From positions 1 to 44,836 of the forward strand of contig JAUVLV010000017.1 in NCBI GenBank assembly GCA_030600545.1: a stretch of DNA of 44,836 bases. Reading direction: 5' to 3'. A program made the translations under genes and the position numbers. The first letter of the stretch is position 1, and every line of letters starts with the position of its first letter. The notes beneath the pieces are model-generated. The model did not search any database. It worked only from the letters and a program-made list of their open reading frames with translations, and was not told the origin of the DNA. The DNA comes from Candidatus Aegiribacteria sp. GTDB taxonomy: Bacteria; Fermentibacterota; Fermentibacteria; Fermentibacterales; JCC-6. Positions 26,403 to 35,472 of this stretch are shown in pieces.

Positions 26403-27413
26403 TTATTACTTTCTGCAGTGTGATCCAGACCTCTTCTGTCTCAATAGAATTCATACATATGGCCCTGTCATGAACGCAACCGGGAAAAAGGCTGTTCGAA
26501 TAGCATGGCGAACAATCGACGTCACTTCGCACCGGGCTTATCAGACCCGGAGCAAACAGGTACTCTGGAGATGATGGTCCGAAAAGAACAACCGATGGAA
26601 CCTTCCCTGCCGCTGCAAGATGGGCGGATCCACTGTCTGCACCCAGAAATCCGCAGCACTGTTCGAATATTGCGGCGGTCTGCCCCCATGTTGTTTTTCC
26701 CGTCATGTCAATTACTGACGCCCTGCACTGTTTGAAGTCTCCTCCGCAATCTTTATATCATCTTTTCCCCCAACAAGAACAATATTGAATCCAGCAGCTG
26801 AAAGCCTGTCAATAATTATTGCGAACCTGTCGGGAAACCATCTCTTCTCGAGTACTGTGTCCCTGGGATTCTTTCCACCACCCGGAGCTATGGCAAACAG
26901 AGTTTGCGGGAGACGCAGCTTTGAAGCCCACTCGATTTCTGATTTCCTTACCGGGAAAACAGGTCGCCAGTCGTCTGGAGTCACACCGGCTGTTCTTGAA
27001 AAAGATTTTCCCGCAAATTCCGTTTCGGGCATTGGGAATACACTTTCCCATTTACCGAGTGGCTCTCCCCCTGATGACCTCATAGGTGCCCCGGTAAGAT
27101 ACCGTACCCATCTCCTGATAGCCGGTGATCCCTGAAATACTATAGTTTCCTTTACATTTTTTAGAAATCTTCGATTCCTTACGGACCAGCGAGTAAGTCT
27201 CAGGGAACCACAGGTTCCTGAAGGAGGTACGGGAGCAACAAAGACTTTGTTTATTCCGGGGAATCGCTCCCATACATCCGCAGCGGAATCACCTGTAAGA
27301 ACCCAGAATTCGGCCTTCTTGCTTCCCACGAGCTCTCTTACTGCGGGAGTACAGAGCAACGCGTCACCGAAGGCATGCGTCTTGACCAGAAGAACGGGAG
27401 ATCTAGCCGGCAT
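26383..27413 (-). pseudogene. Glycosyltransferase family 9 (heptosyltransferase-like), frameshifted
   Basis: Two adjacent reading frames together make one complete GT9 protein of about 343 residues. The first part (27413-26712) has LLVKTHAFGDALLCTPAVREL and later NIVLVGGKDDIKIAEE, then goes out of frame and stops at 26714-26712. The second part continues with SVIDMTGKTTWGQTAAIFEQ, the donor-binding GADSGSAHLAAA and VVLFGPSSPE. The frame changes between 26757 and 26715; one missing base near 26739 would explain it. The ATG at 27413 starts the family's usual N-terminus. This could be a real mutation, a sequencing error or, less likely, programmed frameshifting. Intact neighbours argue for a recent event or an error. 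Confidence 0.8.
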
Positions 27414-28848
27414 ATCTCTGTTCCTTCCAGGCGAGATATCTTCGTACCGAATACCTGATACCACATATAGCTGCTATGGCCATTGGAAAATCAACAGCCA
27501 CTCTGTGCGGTGTACCGGAAGCTGTAAGAAGATGCATAAGTGAGTATCCAGCAATAAGAGTGGCAAGAAATAAACCTTCAACTCCATTTTCCAGTGAGCA
27601 TCTTACCGCTCCTCCCCACAGAAAAAACAAAACCCAGAAAAGTGCCAGAAGGCCCGCAATCGTGTAGAATGGCGAAAATGAATTAAGCGGGAACGGTTTG
27701 AAGAATTCGACAAAGCGAAGTAAGATCAGCCTCAGTGTCAGTACGGGATTGTCAAACATAAAACGGATATTTCTCTCGTACAGTATCCTGTCCCTTACCC
27801 ACTCCGGTTCATCCCTGAATTCAGGGAACTCCGCAAGCTCCGGAGAATTGAGCCTGTCAATGTACTGATCACGAAGATCGCTGTACAGCAGTAACGCACC
27901 CCGGGCTTCGTTAAGAAAATGATCAGTAAATATTCTTCCGTTGTACTCCCATAGATTCACCCCGCCCTGCGCAGGCATGATACGGAATGTTCCGGAAACT
28001 CTTTTATTCCGGATTCCCCATGGAAGCATCATAAGAGAGAATACCACCAGGATGGTAACAGCAGCCAGTAAGCCATTCCCGGAAAACCACCGCTTGCCCC
28101 TCACTTTTTCACAAGTTCCCCTCATTCTGTCAAGAATTAGCTTCAGAATCGGTGTGAACGGCAATATCAGGAGCAGCCATACCATTACGGGCAGAGAAGC
28201 GGGACGAACATAGAAGGCAGCAGCCCATACAATACCGGTCAGAATCGCTTTCAGCAGGAATCTGCCACCCTTCAGACTGCTTTCAAGAAGTCGGACGGAT
28301 AACAATATTCCCAGAAGAAAAAGAAGAGAGAACAGCGCCTGTGTTGCCGGCATGGCTTCGTAGTAAAGTTCAAATGGATCAAGCGCGAAGAACAGCCCCG
28401 CAAAAAAAAGGTAGCGGCCCGAAAGGAACCTTCCCGCAAGTTTCAAACCAATTAACACAGTTAATAGCCCTAGAATCAGTTGAACACCCCTTACGGCAAG
28501 AAAATTCCCGGGGCCGAATACAGCAAATATCCCTGCCATGAAAAAAGCGTACCCCGGTACAAGAAATATTGTCGGCTGTTCCGGCCTCAATGCCCCGTAA
28601 TAACCATCTACCCTCCTGTAGAATTCAAAAGACCTTCTGAACATCAGAGGAGCGTTTTCCTCCTCCGCAGGATGCATCATGCTTCGGGAAATCATGAAAC
28701 CTTTTCCTCTTAGAAGATTCTCCGCCAGATTTGCCTGAGTTCTGCCTTCTCCGATCATGAATATATCCTGTGAAGCGGCACCGAATACAAGAATCCGGGC
28801 AATAAGGGCAATCAGCAGGATTTTTCGTATCAGTGCTTTTTCAACCAT
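27403..28848 (-). CDS. GT39-type (ArnT/PMT-like) membrane glycosyltransferase, copy 1
   Basis: A polytopic protein of about 480 residues with 10-12 membrane helices. The first periplasmic loop carries an acidic residue followed by a QANLAENLLRGKGF stretch and PEQPTIFLVPGYAFF, as in GT39/GT83 enzymes that use polyprenyl-phosphate sugars. It is paralogous to the gene at 29549-30886: both share E-PT-...PGY and PW-x-RN...NLW segments. It overlaps the YdjC-type gene at its start (ATG at 28848; another ATG at 28860 is possible) and GT9 at its end. The acceptor may be lipid A, glycan or protein. Confidence 0.8.
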   Translation of the reverse strand: MVEKALIRKILLIALIARILVFGAASQDIFMIGEGRTQANLAENLLRGKGFMISRSMMHPAEEENAPLMFRRSFEFYRRVDGYYGALRPEQPTIFLVPGYAFFMAGIFAVFGPGNFLAVRGVQLILGLLTVLIGLKLAGRFLSGRYLFFAGLFFALDPFELYYEAMPATQALFSLLFLLGILLSVRLLESSLKGGRFLLKAILTGIVWAAAFYVRPASLPVMVWLLLILPFTPILKLILDRMRGTCEKVRGKRWFSGNGLLAAVTILVVFSLMMLPWGIRNKRVSGTFRIMPAQGGVNLWEYNGRIFTDHFLNEARGALLLYSDLRDQYIDRLNSPELAEFPEFRDEPEWVRDRILYERNIRFMFDNPVLTLRLILLRFVEFFKPFPLNSFSPFYTIAGLLALFWVLFFLWGGAVRCSLENGVEGLFLATLIAGYSLMHLLTASGTPHRVAVDFPMAIAAICGIRYSVRRYLAWKEQRYAG

Positions 28849-29552
28849 TCGGCAAACCATTCCGATCGCATCAGCTCAAGCTCATCAGTCTGTGTTGACG
28901 TCCAGACAGGCTCCGTTGCCGGATGCATTACCAGTTCGGCAACACCATCACCTTCAATGCTCCCGTCAATGCTCTTGAGATATTCCATGGAGACATTACC
29001 ACTTCTGGAGAAGCCCAGCATAAGGTCCGGGGTTATGATGCCCCGTCCAGCCGCCGATTTTGCCAGTTTCCTTCCAAGCCTGTCAAGTATGAAGCACGAG
29101 GGACTTTTCCACTTTTCCGGAAGCACAGCTCCTCTAACCGTTCCTATTCCGTACTCATCAGCAAGATCGAGGATAACTTTTCTCAGTCCTCCGGCGTTAT
29201 GAATATGCTGGTGGCTGTCCAGCCTTGTTACCATAAGTCCTGTAGAAAGAACCTTCTCTATCTGGCTCCTCCATTCGTTTTTTACCTTATCCGCCAGTTT
29301 TCTTCCATTTCTGAACCATGTCAAATGTGAGGAGGGAAAATCTTTCTCAACGAGAAAAGGAGGCTTCACACAGTTCAGGTGTACCGATATCGCAACATCC
29401 GAACTGGAGGCAAGTACAATCGCTCCGTCCAGATAGGGGCCGGTAGCCATAATACTCAGGCCATCAATAACTCTCATAGGAAGAAGCATCTCAACGCTTC
29501 TATTCACCTCTGCTGCCATTCCGAGATCATCAACAGTTACAAAAACTCTCAT
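28830..29552 (-). CDS. YdjC/ChbG-type carbohydrate deacetylase
   Basis: YdjC-family enzymes are metal-dependent deacetylases acting on N-acetylated sugars. The 240-residue protein shows the VTVDDLG motif (Asp8, Asp9), SVHLN (His58) and LDSHQHIH (Asp112, His114, His116, His118), a full metal and catalytic set. It lies between two GT39-type genes, overlapping both. NaxD of Francisella, a member of this superfamily, deacetylates a polyprenyl-linked amino sugar before an ArnT-like enzyme transfers it to lipid A. A similar role here is inferred from that arrangement. Confidence 0.85.
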   Translation of the reverse strand: MRVFVTVDDLGMAAEVNRSVEMLLPMRVIDGLSIMATGPYLDGAIVLASSSDVAISVHLNCVKPPFLVEKDFPSSHLTWFRNGRKLADKVKNEWRSQIEKVLSTGLMVTRLDSHQHIHNAGGLRKVILDLADEYGIGTVRGAVLPEKWKSPSCFILDRLGRKLAKSAAGRGIITPDLMLGFSRSGNVSMEYLKSIDGSIEGDGVAELVMHPATEPVWTSTQTDELELMRSEWFAEWLKKH

Positions 29553-30886
29553 TCCCTTAGCTTTCCCTCTTTCCCCAGCTCTTCTCTATTCGTATCATTC
29601 TCGATCCAACCCGCTTTCCTGCCTGCGAACAGCGATGTAAGCACCATAAGGATCGTATCAACGGGCAGCCTGTAGCGTACTCCGCCGTGAGCAAGTGAAT
29701 GAAGGGCCAGATAAAGGATAAAGAAGCAGACAAGAAATATAATCCGGCTGTCCTTTCTTCGTTTTAATGCTTCCCGGACAGCTATAAGAAGCATGGGAAG
29801 ATAAATCAGTATTCCCACAAGTTTCACTGCTGGATTTTCCATTGTTCCACCAATCGGAGACAGAAAAAGACCAGCCCTGACTACTGTGAGATACGCGAAC
29901 AGTACCGGGTTCGCAATGATGAACTGCCTTGCTCTCTGCATGAGAAGCTGACTTCTTTGGAGCTCTGTATCAAGCCCGTCCATAGGAGGATACTCAAGGA
30001 GATCTCTCCTGTTGATATCTTCCTCTATGAAATCGGGAATACCGATACCCTCAATAGCAAGCATGGAAGGACTATTCCGCATCCAGAGATTGATGAAACC
30101 CTTTGTCGGCAGCAGAACCGGACTGCCAAGAACAGCCTGGTTTCTTGCTAACCAGGGAATGCAGCAAAGAACAAAACCGGCCAGAAGCAGAAGAGCTGCC
30201 CTCCATCTTCTCTTGAAAAACAACCAGGCCAGCTGCAGAGGCACCAGAAACAGAACTGTACTTCTTATCAGAAAGAGGATACCCGTTGTAATTCCCGAAG
30301 CAAAACCCGCACTCAGTTTTGAAGCGGATCTTATTGTCAGCAGCGCGATAACCGGAAGAAGCGAAATGTGAATCATATCCGTCATGGCATATGCGCTATA
30401 ATAAACATAATATGGATAAACAGACCATATCAGTGCCGCAAGCATGGCCTGCTTTTCTCCCCAGTTCTCCGACATCAGTTTCCAGACAGCCCATGCTCCC
30501 AGAAGCGCGAAGATGGAATTCAGGAAAAAAACAGCTCCCGTACACGGTCCTGTTATCATAAAAAGAGCCGCCAGAAGGATAGGATACCCCGGTTCCATTG
30601 CTGCTGTGGGAGTCTCTACCGGTATTATGCCGAATATGTATTCCGTATCCCGGGTCCAGTTACTTAGCGACTCGACCTCTCTTGCCATAGTGCATCTGAG
30701 CAAACCCATTTCGCTGCTGTATGAGATACCCTCGCCCGTAGCTACCCTTCCAGCCATGGATATGTAAACACTCTGATCCCGCGGGGGTTTCGGCAGATCA
30801 CCCCCAAGTAGAACGAACCACGCAATCCTTGGCAGAAGAACCGCGAGTACGACAGCAATGTATCTGTATTTCAGAAGTAATTTCAT
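29549..30886 (-). CDS. GT39-type (ArnT/PMT-like) membrane glycosyltransferase, copy 2
   Basis: A 445-residue polytopic protein. The first loop has PPRDQSVYISMAGRVATGEG with an Asp in the position expected for the catalytic base of GT39/GT83 enzymes, then ETPTAAMEPGYPILLAALF. The later IPWLARNQAVLG...NLW stretch is shared with the paralogue at 27403-28848. It overlaps wzt upstream and the YdjC-type gene downstream as ATGA. It probably transfers a sugar from a polyprenyl phosphate carrier on the outer face of the inner membrane. Confidence 0.82.
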   Translation of the reverse strand: MKLLLKYRYIAVVLAVLLPRIAWFVLLGGDLPKPPRDQSVYISMAGRVATGEGISYSSEMGLLRCTMAREVESLSNWTRDTEYIFGIIPVETPTAAMEPGYPILLAALFMITGPCTGAVFFLNSIFALLGAWAVWKLMSENWGEKQAMLAALIWSVYPYYVYYSAYAMTDMIHISLLPVIALLTIRSASKLSAGFASGITTGILFLIRSTVLFLVPLQLAWLFFKRRWRAALLLLAGFVLCCIPWLARNQAVLGSPVLLPTKGFINLWMRNSPSMLAIEGIGIPDFIEEDINRRDLLEYPPMDGLDTELQRSQLLMQRARQFIIANPVLFAYLTVVRAGLFLSPIGGTMENPAVKLVGILIYLPMLLIAVREALKRRKDSRIIFLVCFFILYLALHSLAHGGVRYRLPVDTILMVLTSLFAGRKAGWIENDTNREELGKEGKLRE

Positions 30887-32064
30887 TCCTGCTTCCAGAC
30901 CGCTTGAGACAACCTCAGGGGGGGATCCTTCCTCTCCTCTATCAAAGTGATTGGATAGAAGAATTCCTGCCAGTGATAGTCCCTGCTTGCTTCCGGATCG
31001 GTAAGGGCAATGCCGAGAAGGTAGGTTCCGGGTTCCTCGATATCCAGGTCTATCTCTATACTGGATTCGAGCGAACCGGTGATACTCAGCAGGGGCTGGT
31101 TCATCTCAAGATTATTCGTTCCGATTACGGTTTCACCGTCTGCTCTGTGAATTGAAAAACCGAAAACCACGTTATCAACCCTTGAGGGAATGCGACTCTT
31201 AATGACCGTATCTATAATGATACCGTCTCCCTTTCTGAATATTCCGGTTGGAATACCATCAGAATTTCTCAATTTAACTGAATCAAACCAGATTTCCCGG
31301 CTGCCCCATTCCTTCGGAGTCGCGGTTGTGGATATTTTCTTCATTCGCGCGGATGCCTTTTGAAGATATCCTGATAGAACGTCCTCTGCGCCTCCATCCA
31401 TCTCAATTCTGCCTTCATGCAGCCAGACGGTCCTGTTGCACAGCTTTGACACGGCTTCAAGGTCGTGTGAGACAAAGATAATTGTCTTTCCTTGTTCCCT
31501 GAAATCCTGTATGCGCTGGTAACATTTCTCCTGAAATCCCACATCACCCACAGCAAGTACTTCATCAATCAGCAGTATGTCCGGATCAACAGTCGTCGCA
31601 AGGCTGAAACCCAGTCTCATGAACATACCGTTGGAATAGTATTTAACGGGTGTATCCATGAAACGGGAAAGCTGGGCAAAATCAGCTATTTCGGGAATAA
31701 GAGCCTTCATGTCGTTCCTGCCCAGACCAAGCATGGCCCCGTTAAGCATCAGGTTTTCTTCACCTGTAAGATCGGGATGGAAGCCAACTCCCAGGTCAAG
31801 AAGGGAAGCAATTCTTCCCGATGACACCGCAGTTCCCAGGGTTGGTCTGTATATACCTGCAAGTATTTTCAGTGTGGTTGATTTCCCGGCACCGTTCGAT
31901 CCGATGATCGCCACGGATTCGCCAGGTTCAATATCGATACTGACATCATCAAGCGCTCTGAAATTCTCTATACTGGTTTTTCTGTTGAACAGATTCATCA
32001 TTGTTTCTCTTAGTGAAACAGCCCTGTCATGGTAAAGCCTGTAATCAAGAAAAACATTCGTCAT
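30883..32064 (-). CDS. wzt: Polysaccharide ABC exporter ATPase (Wzt/TagH type) with C-terminal glycan-binding domain
   Basis: The nucleotide-binding domain has Walker A GSNGAGKST (about 55-63), the Wzt-type signature YSNGM (143-147) and Walker B ILLIDE (163-168), with VSHDLEAVSKLC. Residues from about 245 on form a Wzt_C-like beta-sandwich (FGFSIHRADGETVIGTNN), which in O-antigen exporters recognises the modified end of the chain. The ATG at 32064, with GGCGGA six bases upstream, was preferred over a TTG at 32085. It works with the permease gene just upstream. Confidence 0.9.
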   Translation of the reverse strand: MTNVFLDYRLYHDRAVSLRETMMNLFNRKTSIENFRALDDVSIDIEPGESVAIIGSNGAGKSTTLKILAGIYRPTLGTAVSSGRIASLLDLGVGFHPDLTGEENLMLNGAMLGLGRNDMKALIPEIADFAQLSRFMDTPVKYYSNGMFMRLGFSLATTVDPDILLIDEVLAVGDVGFQEKCYQRIQDFREQGKTIIFVSHDLEAVSKLCNRTVWLHEGRIEMDGGAEDVLSGYLQKASARMKKISTTATPKEWGSREIWFDSVKLRNSDGIPTGIFRKGDGIIIDTVIKSRIPSRVDNVVFGFSIHRADGETVIGTNNLEMNQPLLSITGSLESSIEIDLDIEEPGTYLLGIALTDPEASRDYHWQEFFYPITLIEERKDPPLRLSQAVWKQE

Positions 32065-32086
32065 GTGAATTCCGCCTGAATCCAAA

Positions 32087-32884
32087 TCACAACTCCTTTA
32101 CAACCACTGGTTCGGCCTTCCTGAAGACGCTGATGCCGATAAACAACAGCACAAAGGACCAGGAGCCCAGAGATATCCAGCACCATAATGGTGGCCATGT
32201 ACCCGCATAGAAAATAGAATGCATTATCTCCATGAAACCGGAAACGGGGTTGAATTTCAGAATAGCCACCAGATTCTGAGACTGAACAATATCAACACCG
32301 ATGGAATCGAGTGGATAGATGATCGGAGACGCGTAGAACCAGGCTAGAAGCAGAACTTCAATGAATTGCTTTACATCCCTGTAGAAGACATTTCCGATTG
32401 AAAGCAACATCCCGATCCCAACTGTCATCATTGTAAGAAGAATCAGCGCAGGCAGAATCAGCACGATGGATATTCCCGGATAGTGCCCGAAGATGATCAG
32501 TATAGCTTCCAATACTACAAGCGCAAGGAGAAGATGAACAAGATTTGCCGCAACCTCAGCCGCAGGTAGTGCCATCCTTGGAAAATAAATACTCCTTATA
32601 AGCCTGTGGTTATCCAGAAGGCTGGATGTAGTGGCACTCAGTGATGAGGAAAAGAAATTCCAGGGCAACAGTCCTGTCAGAAGAAAAAGTGAAAAGTGGG
32701 GTATCGCGCCACCAAAGCGGAGTATCTTCGTGAATACAAAATAGTATACCACCATACTGAACAGTGGTTTGAGCAGAAACCAGGCGAAACCCAGTATCGA
32801 CCTCTTGTAGCGTACTTTCAAGTCCTTTGTCACCAGGCTTTCCATGAGAAGGACCAGTCTTGAGATACCCCATTTATCAGTCAT
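32087..32884 (-). CDS. wzm: Polysaccharide ABC exporter permease (Wzm/ABC-2 type)
   Basis: A six-helix ABC-2 permease of about 265 residues. It opens with a coupling region typical of the family (KDLKVRYKRSILGFAWFLLKP) and contains LTGLLPWNFFSSSL and YASPIIYPLDSI. Together with Wzt it would flip undecaprenyl-diphosphate-linked polysaccharide to the periplasm. The ATG at 32884 overlaps the end of plsY by 8 bases; an in-frame GTG lies at 32896. Confidence 0.9.
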   Translation of the reverse strand: MTDKWGISRLVLLMESLVTKDLKVRYKRSILGFAWFLLKPLFSMVVYYFVFTKILRFGGAIPHFSLFLLTGLLPWNFFSSSLSATTSSLLDNHRLIRSIYFPRMALPAAEVAANLVHLLLALVVLEAILIIFGHYPGISIVLILPALILLTMMTVGIGMLLSIGNVFYRDVKQFIEVLLLAWFYASPIIYPLDSIGVDIVQSQNLVAILKFNPVSGFMEIMHSIFYAGTWPPLWCWISLGSWSFVLLFIGISVFRKAEPVVVKEL

Positions 32885-33506
32885 CTTTCCCACCACGAAA
32901 ACTGAATTTGTTTTCTTCCCCCCTAAGCAATCTTACAATGTTCGATTTATGCCGCACAACAATAAGAACAGCAACTAGACAAATGATTATCTGGACGGAA
33001 GGTTCAGCGGGTTCCAGAATGAACACCGCTGGTATCATTGCCACTGGGGCGGATACTGATCCAAGAGATACATACCTTGTAGCTGAAAAAATGAGGATGA
33101 ACACTGCAAAACCAACAGCAACAGTCAGGGGTGATAAAACCATTAGAACCCCAAAGGTTGTCGCGACGCCCTTTCCTCCGCGAAATCCCAGCCAGGGGCT
33201 GAAAACATGCCCCATAACAGCAAAGATGGATGCAGCGGCCAGAACCCATTGCCCGGCTGAAGGCGTGAAACCTGCAATTCCATACTTCGCGGCAAGAATG
33301 GGCAGCGCTCCTTTGAAAGCATCCAGAAACAACCCTGTGAAACCAATTCCCCTGCCGCATACCCGAAACAGATTCGTAGCACCGGTGTTACCGGAACCTT
33401 CTTTCCTTATATCAACGCCCCTGATCTTTCCCAGAATCCATGACCAGGGAATCGAACCGGAAACAAAGGCAAGCAGAACGTAGAAAACACCTGGCCAGAG
33501 AGTCAT
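32877..33506 (-). CDS. plsY: Acyl-phosphate:glycerol-3-phosphate acyltransferase PlsY
   Basis: PlsY makes lysophosphatidic acid, the first step of phospholipid synthesis. The 209-residue membrane protein has the family's three active-site loops: GSIPWSWILGK, KEGSGNTGATNLFRV, and HVFSPWLGFRGGKGVATTFG. Five membrane helices are visible. It begins one base after the der stop. The plsY-der neighbourhood is common in bacteria. Confidence 0.94.
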   Translation of the reverse strand: MTLWPGVFYVLLAFVSGSIPWSWILGKIRGVDIRKEGSGNTGATNLFRVCGRGIGFTGLFLDAFKGALPILAAKYGIAGFTPSAGQWVLAAASIFAVMGHVFSPWLGFRGGKGVATTFGVLMVLSPLTVAVGFAVFILIFSATRYVSLGSVSAPVAMIPAVFILEPAEPSVQIIICLVAVLIVVRHKSNIVRLLRGEENKFSFRGGKDD

Positions 33507-33507
33507 A

Positions 33508-34809
33508 TCAGTGTTTCCTCTTTCTGTAAATAACTTTCAGCGGAACCCCTTTCATTCCCAGACAATCCCTCAGGTTGTTCTCAATATAACGCCGATAATT
33601 CTCCGGAATATCCTCGGGACGATTTGAGAATATCAGTATCTTCGGAGGTTTCTGCCCCACCTGGGTGGCATAGAAATACTTTACAGGCTTGCCTCTTGGT
33701 GATGGTGGTTGAACCTCTTCTACTGCCTCCTGTATTCTCCTGTTTAACTCGGAAGTTGAAAGGTCCGATTCCCGCATTTCTCCAACTTTAACAACGGTTG
33801 GGAGTATTCTGCCAGCGCCTTCCCCGGTCAGAGCGGAAAAGAAGATAATCGGAATATTCTTCGCCTGGTTGAAACGCTGAATGATGCTGTCTACCCAGAG
33901 TTCCTTGTTTATTCCCAGGTCGATCTTGTTAACCCCTATTACAACACCTTTGCCCATATCCCAGGCTTTCGCGGCAATGCGAATATCCTGCTGAACAGGA
34001 TACTCCGTCCCATCCATGAGAACCAGAACCACATCCCCCCTGGAGATGGATTTCCAGGCTCTCACTGTGCTGTAGAACTCCACATTATCCATTTTGCGGG
34101 ATTTCCTTCGGAGTCCTGCCGTATCAACAATTTTTATCTCGTTATCATGCCAGGTAACCATGGTATCTATAGAATCCCTGGTTGTTCCGGGAACATCTGT
34201 TACAATATTCCTTTCCTCCCGGCATAATCTGTTAACTATCGAACTCTTTCCAACATTCGGCCTTCCAACCACTGCCATTGAAAGACCCGTGTACTCGCTT
34301 CTCTCAACGGCGGGAAGAACAGCGATTACAGCATCAAGCAGATCACCCGACCCATGGCCATGCAGTCCGCTAACCGGCCATGGATCTCCCAGACCCAGTC
34401 TGTAGAATTCCGGTACAAGTTCCATTCTCTGGTTATTGTCAATCTTGTTCACAGCAAGAAAGTGCGGCAAACCCGATTTTCGCACAAGCTTCGCAGCCTC
34501 AATATCGAATGGATGAATCCCCGAAACCGCGTCCACCACAAGGATTACTGCGTCAGCTTCCAGAAGTGCAATGTTTATCTGACGTTCAATACTTTCCTGA
34601 AAAGCATCTTCACTGCCCGGTTCAAGTCCGCCGGTGTCAATAACGAGAAAATCGTATCCTGACCAGTTTGCCCAGGTGATCTTCCTGTCCCTCGTAACTC
34701 CCGGTTGATCATCAACTATCGCTATGCGGCCACCAGCAATGCGGTTGAACAATGTTGATTTCCCGACATTGACTCTGCCGACTATTGCGACAGTAGGTAA
34801 ACTGGACAT
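33508..34809 (-). CDS. der: Ribosome biogenesis GTPase Der (EngA)
   Basis: Der is the double-GTPase needed for 50S subunit maturation. Two G domains are visible, with GRVNVGKST (11-19) and NKID in the first and GRPNVGKSS and NKID in the second. A C-terminal KH-like domain follows (PPSPRGKPVKYFYATQVGQKPP...NPR-like RYIENNLRD). It has 433 residues. It is the first gene of the long minus-strand run; a TATAAT lies about 40 bases upstream. Confidence 0.96.
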   Translation of the reverse strand: MSSLPTVAIVGRVNVGKSTLFNRIAGGRIAIVDDQPGVTRDRKITWANWSGYDFLVIDTGGLEPGSEDAFQESIERQINIALLEADAVILVVDAVSGIHPFDIEAAKLVRKSGLPHFLAVNKIDNNQRMELVPEFYRLGLGDPWPVSGLHGHGSGDLLDAVIAVLPAVERSEYTGLSMAVVGRPNVGKSSIVNRLCREERNIVTDVPGTTRDSIDTMVTWHDNEIKIVDTAGLRRKSRKMDNVEFYSTVRAWKSISRGDVVLVLMDGTEYPVQQDIRIAAKAWDMGKGVVIGVNKIDLGINKELWVDSIIQRFNQAKNIPIIFFSALTGEGAGRILPTVVKVGEMRESDLSTSELNRRIQEAVEEVQPPSPRGKPVKYFYATQVGQKPPKILIFSNRPEDIPENYRRYIENNLRDCLGMKGVPLKVIYRKRKH

Positions 34810-34846
34810 GCATTCACTCCATTCCGTAGATTACATATGAACAGCA

Positions 34847-34852
34847 ATTATA
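34847..34852 (-). promoter_or_regulatory. Possible -10 element upstream of der
   Basis: A perfect TATAAT on the minus strand, 37 bases before the der ATG, in the 96-base spacer between divergent genes. No convincing -35 hexamer is seen at 16-18 bases, so the call rests on the -10 and location alone. If real, it heads the 34-gene minus-strand run. Confidence 0.35.
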
Positions 34853-34905
34853 CGTTTTGCGGGTTTGATAAGGGAGTCCGCAATATCCCATAACCAGGAG
34901 AGAAT

Positions 34906-35361
34906 ATGATTCAGCATTGTATTTACGCATTTATAATATTTGGATCGTTTACTGATTCAACCGAAATTGTACCTGCATTCAGGGATTCGATACTTGCGGG
35001 AAACGTGCCAGCAGCCGTCGATCTGATTTCCAGTGAAGCTGTCCTTGATGTAGATTCCGTTCTTGCACAGAATCCTGATCAGATAAACGATATAATATCC
35101 TACTTCGGCCTTCAGCTGGAAATCCGGGAAATGGAGGAAATGGATGCCAGGCAGCTGCTCATCGAGATACTATCCAGCCCGGCAGTCTCCGGCGCTTTCA
35201 TACTTTTCGGCGTTTCACCGCGAGAACCTGTGCAGTCTGCAGAGAGGTTGTTCGTTCCGGTTGAATACGGATTCCCTGGCTCAAAGGACACAGTCTACAT
35301 TGAGATTATCTCAGAGGATGGAGATTGGAAAATAAACGATTTCTTTGAAAATATTCCCTGA
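34906..35361 (+). CDS. Exported or membrane-anchored protein of unknown function
   Basis: A 151-residue protein with a short hydrophobic N-terminus (IQHCIYAFIIFGSF) that may be a weak signal peptide. The remainder has helices (FRDSILAGNVPAAVDLISSE) and ends in VYIEIISEDGDWKINDFFENIP, reminiscent of small NTF2-like/DUF4878 domains. That likeness is from pattern memory and is low confidence. AGGAG lies seven bases before the ATG. It diverges from der and precedes the HD-GYP gene by 111 bases. Confidence 0.6.
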   Translation: MIQHCIYAFIIFGSFTDSTEIVPAFRDSILAGNVPAAVDLISSEAVLDVDSVLAQNPDQINDIISYFGLQLEIREMEEMDARQLLIEILSSPAVSGAFILFGVSPREPVQSAERLFVPVEYGFPGSKDTVYIEIISEDGDWKINDFFENIP

Positions 35362-35472
35362 ATCGATCCACTCCCCCGGAGTATCTGAACATGTTAGATT
35401 AGATTTCGCAGGTTTACAGACTGTGTTACGTACGAAGCTCACTGATTCTGCCCTCTATATCCAGGAGAAGGG

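Noticed and set aside
35369-35385. Small ACTCC-CCC-GGAGT stem after the unknown exported gene, considered as a terminator
   Set aside because: Only five base pairs and a three-base loop, with no T run on the plus strand.
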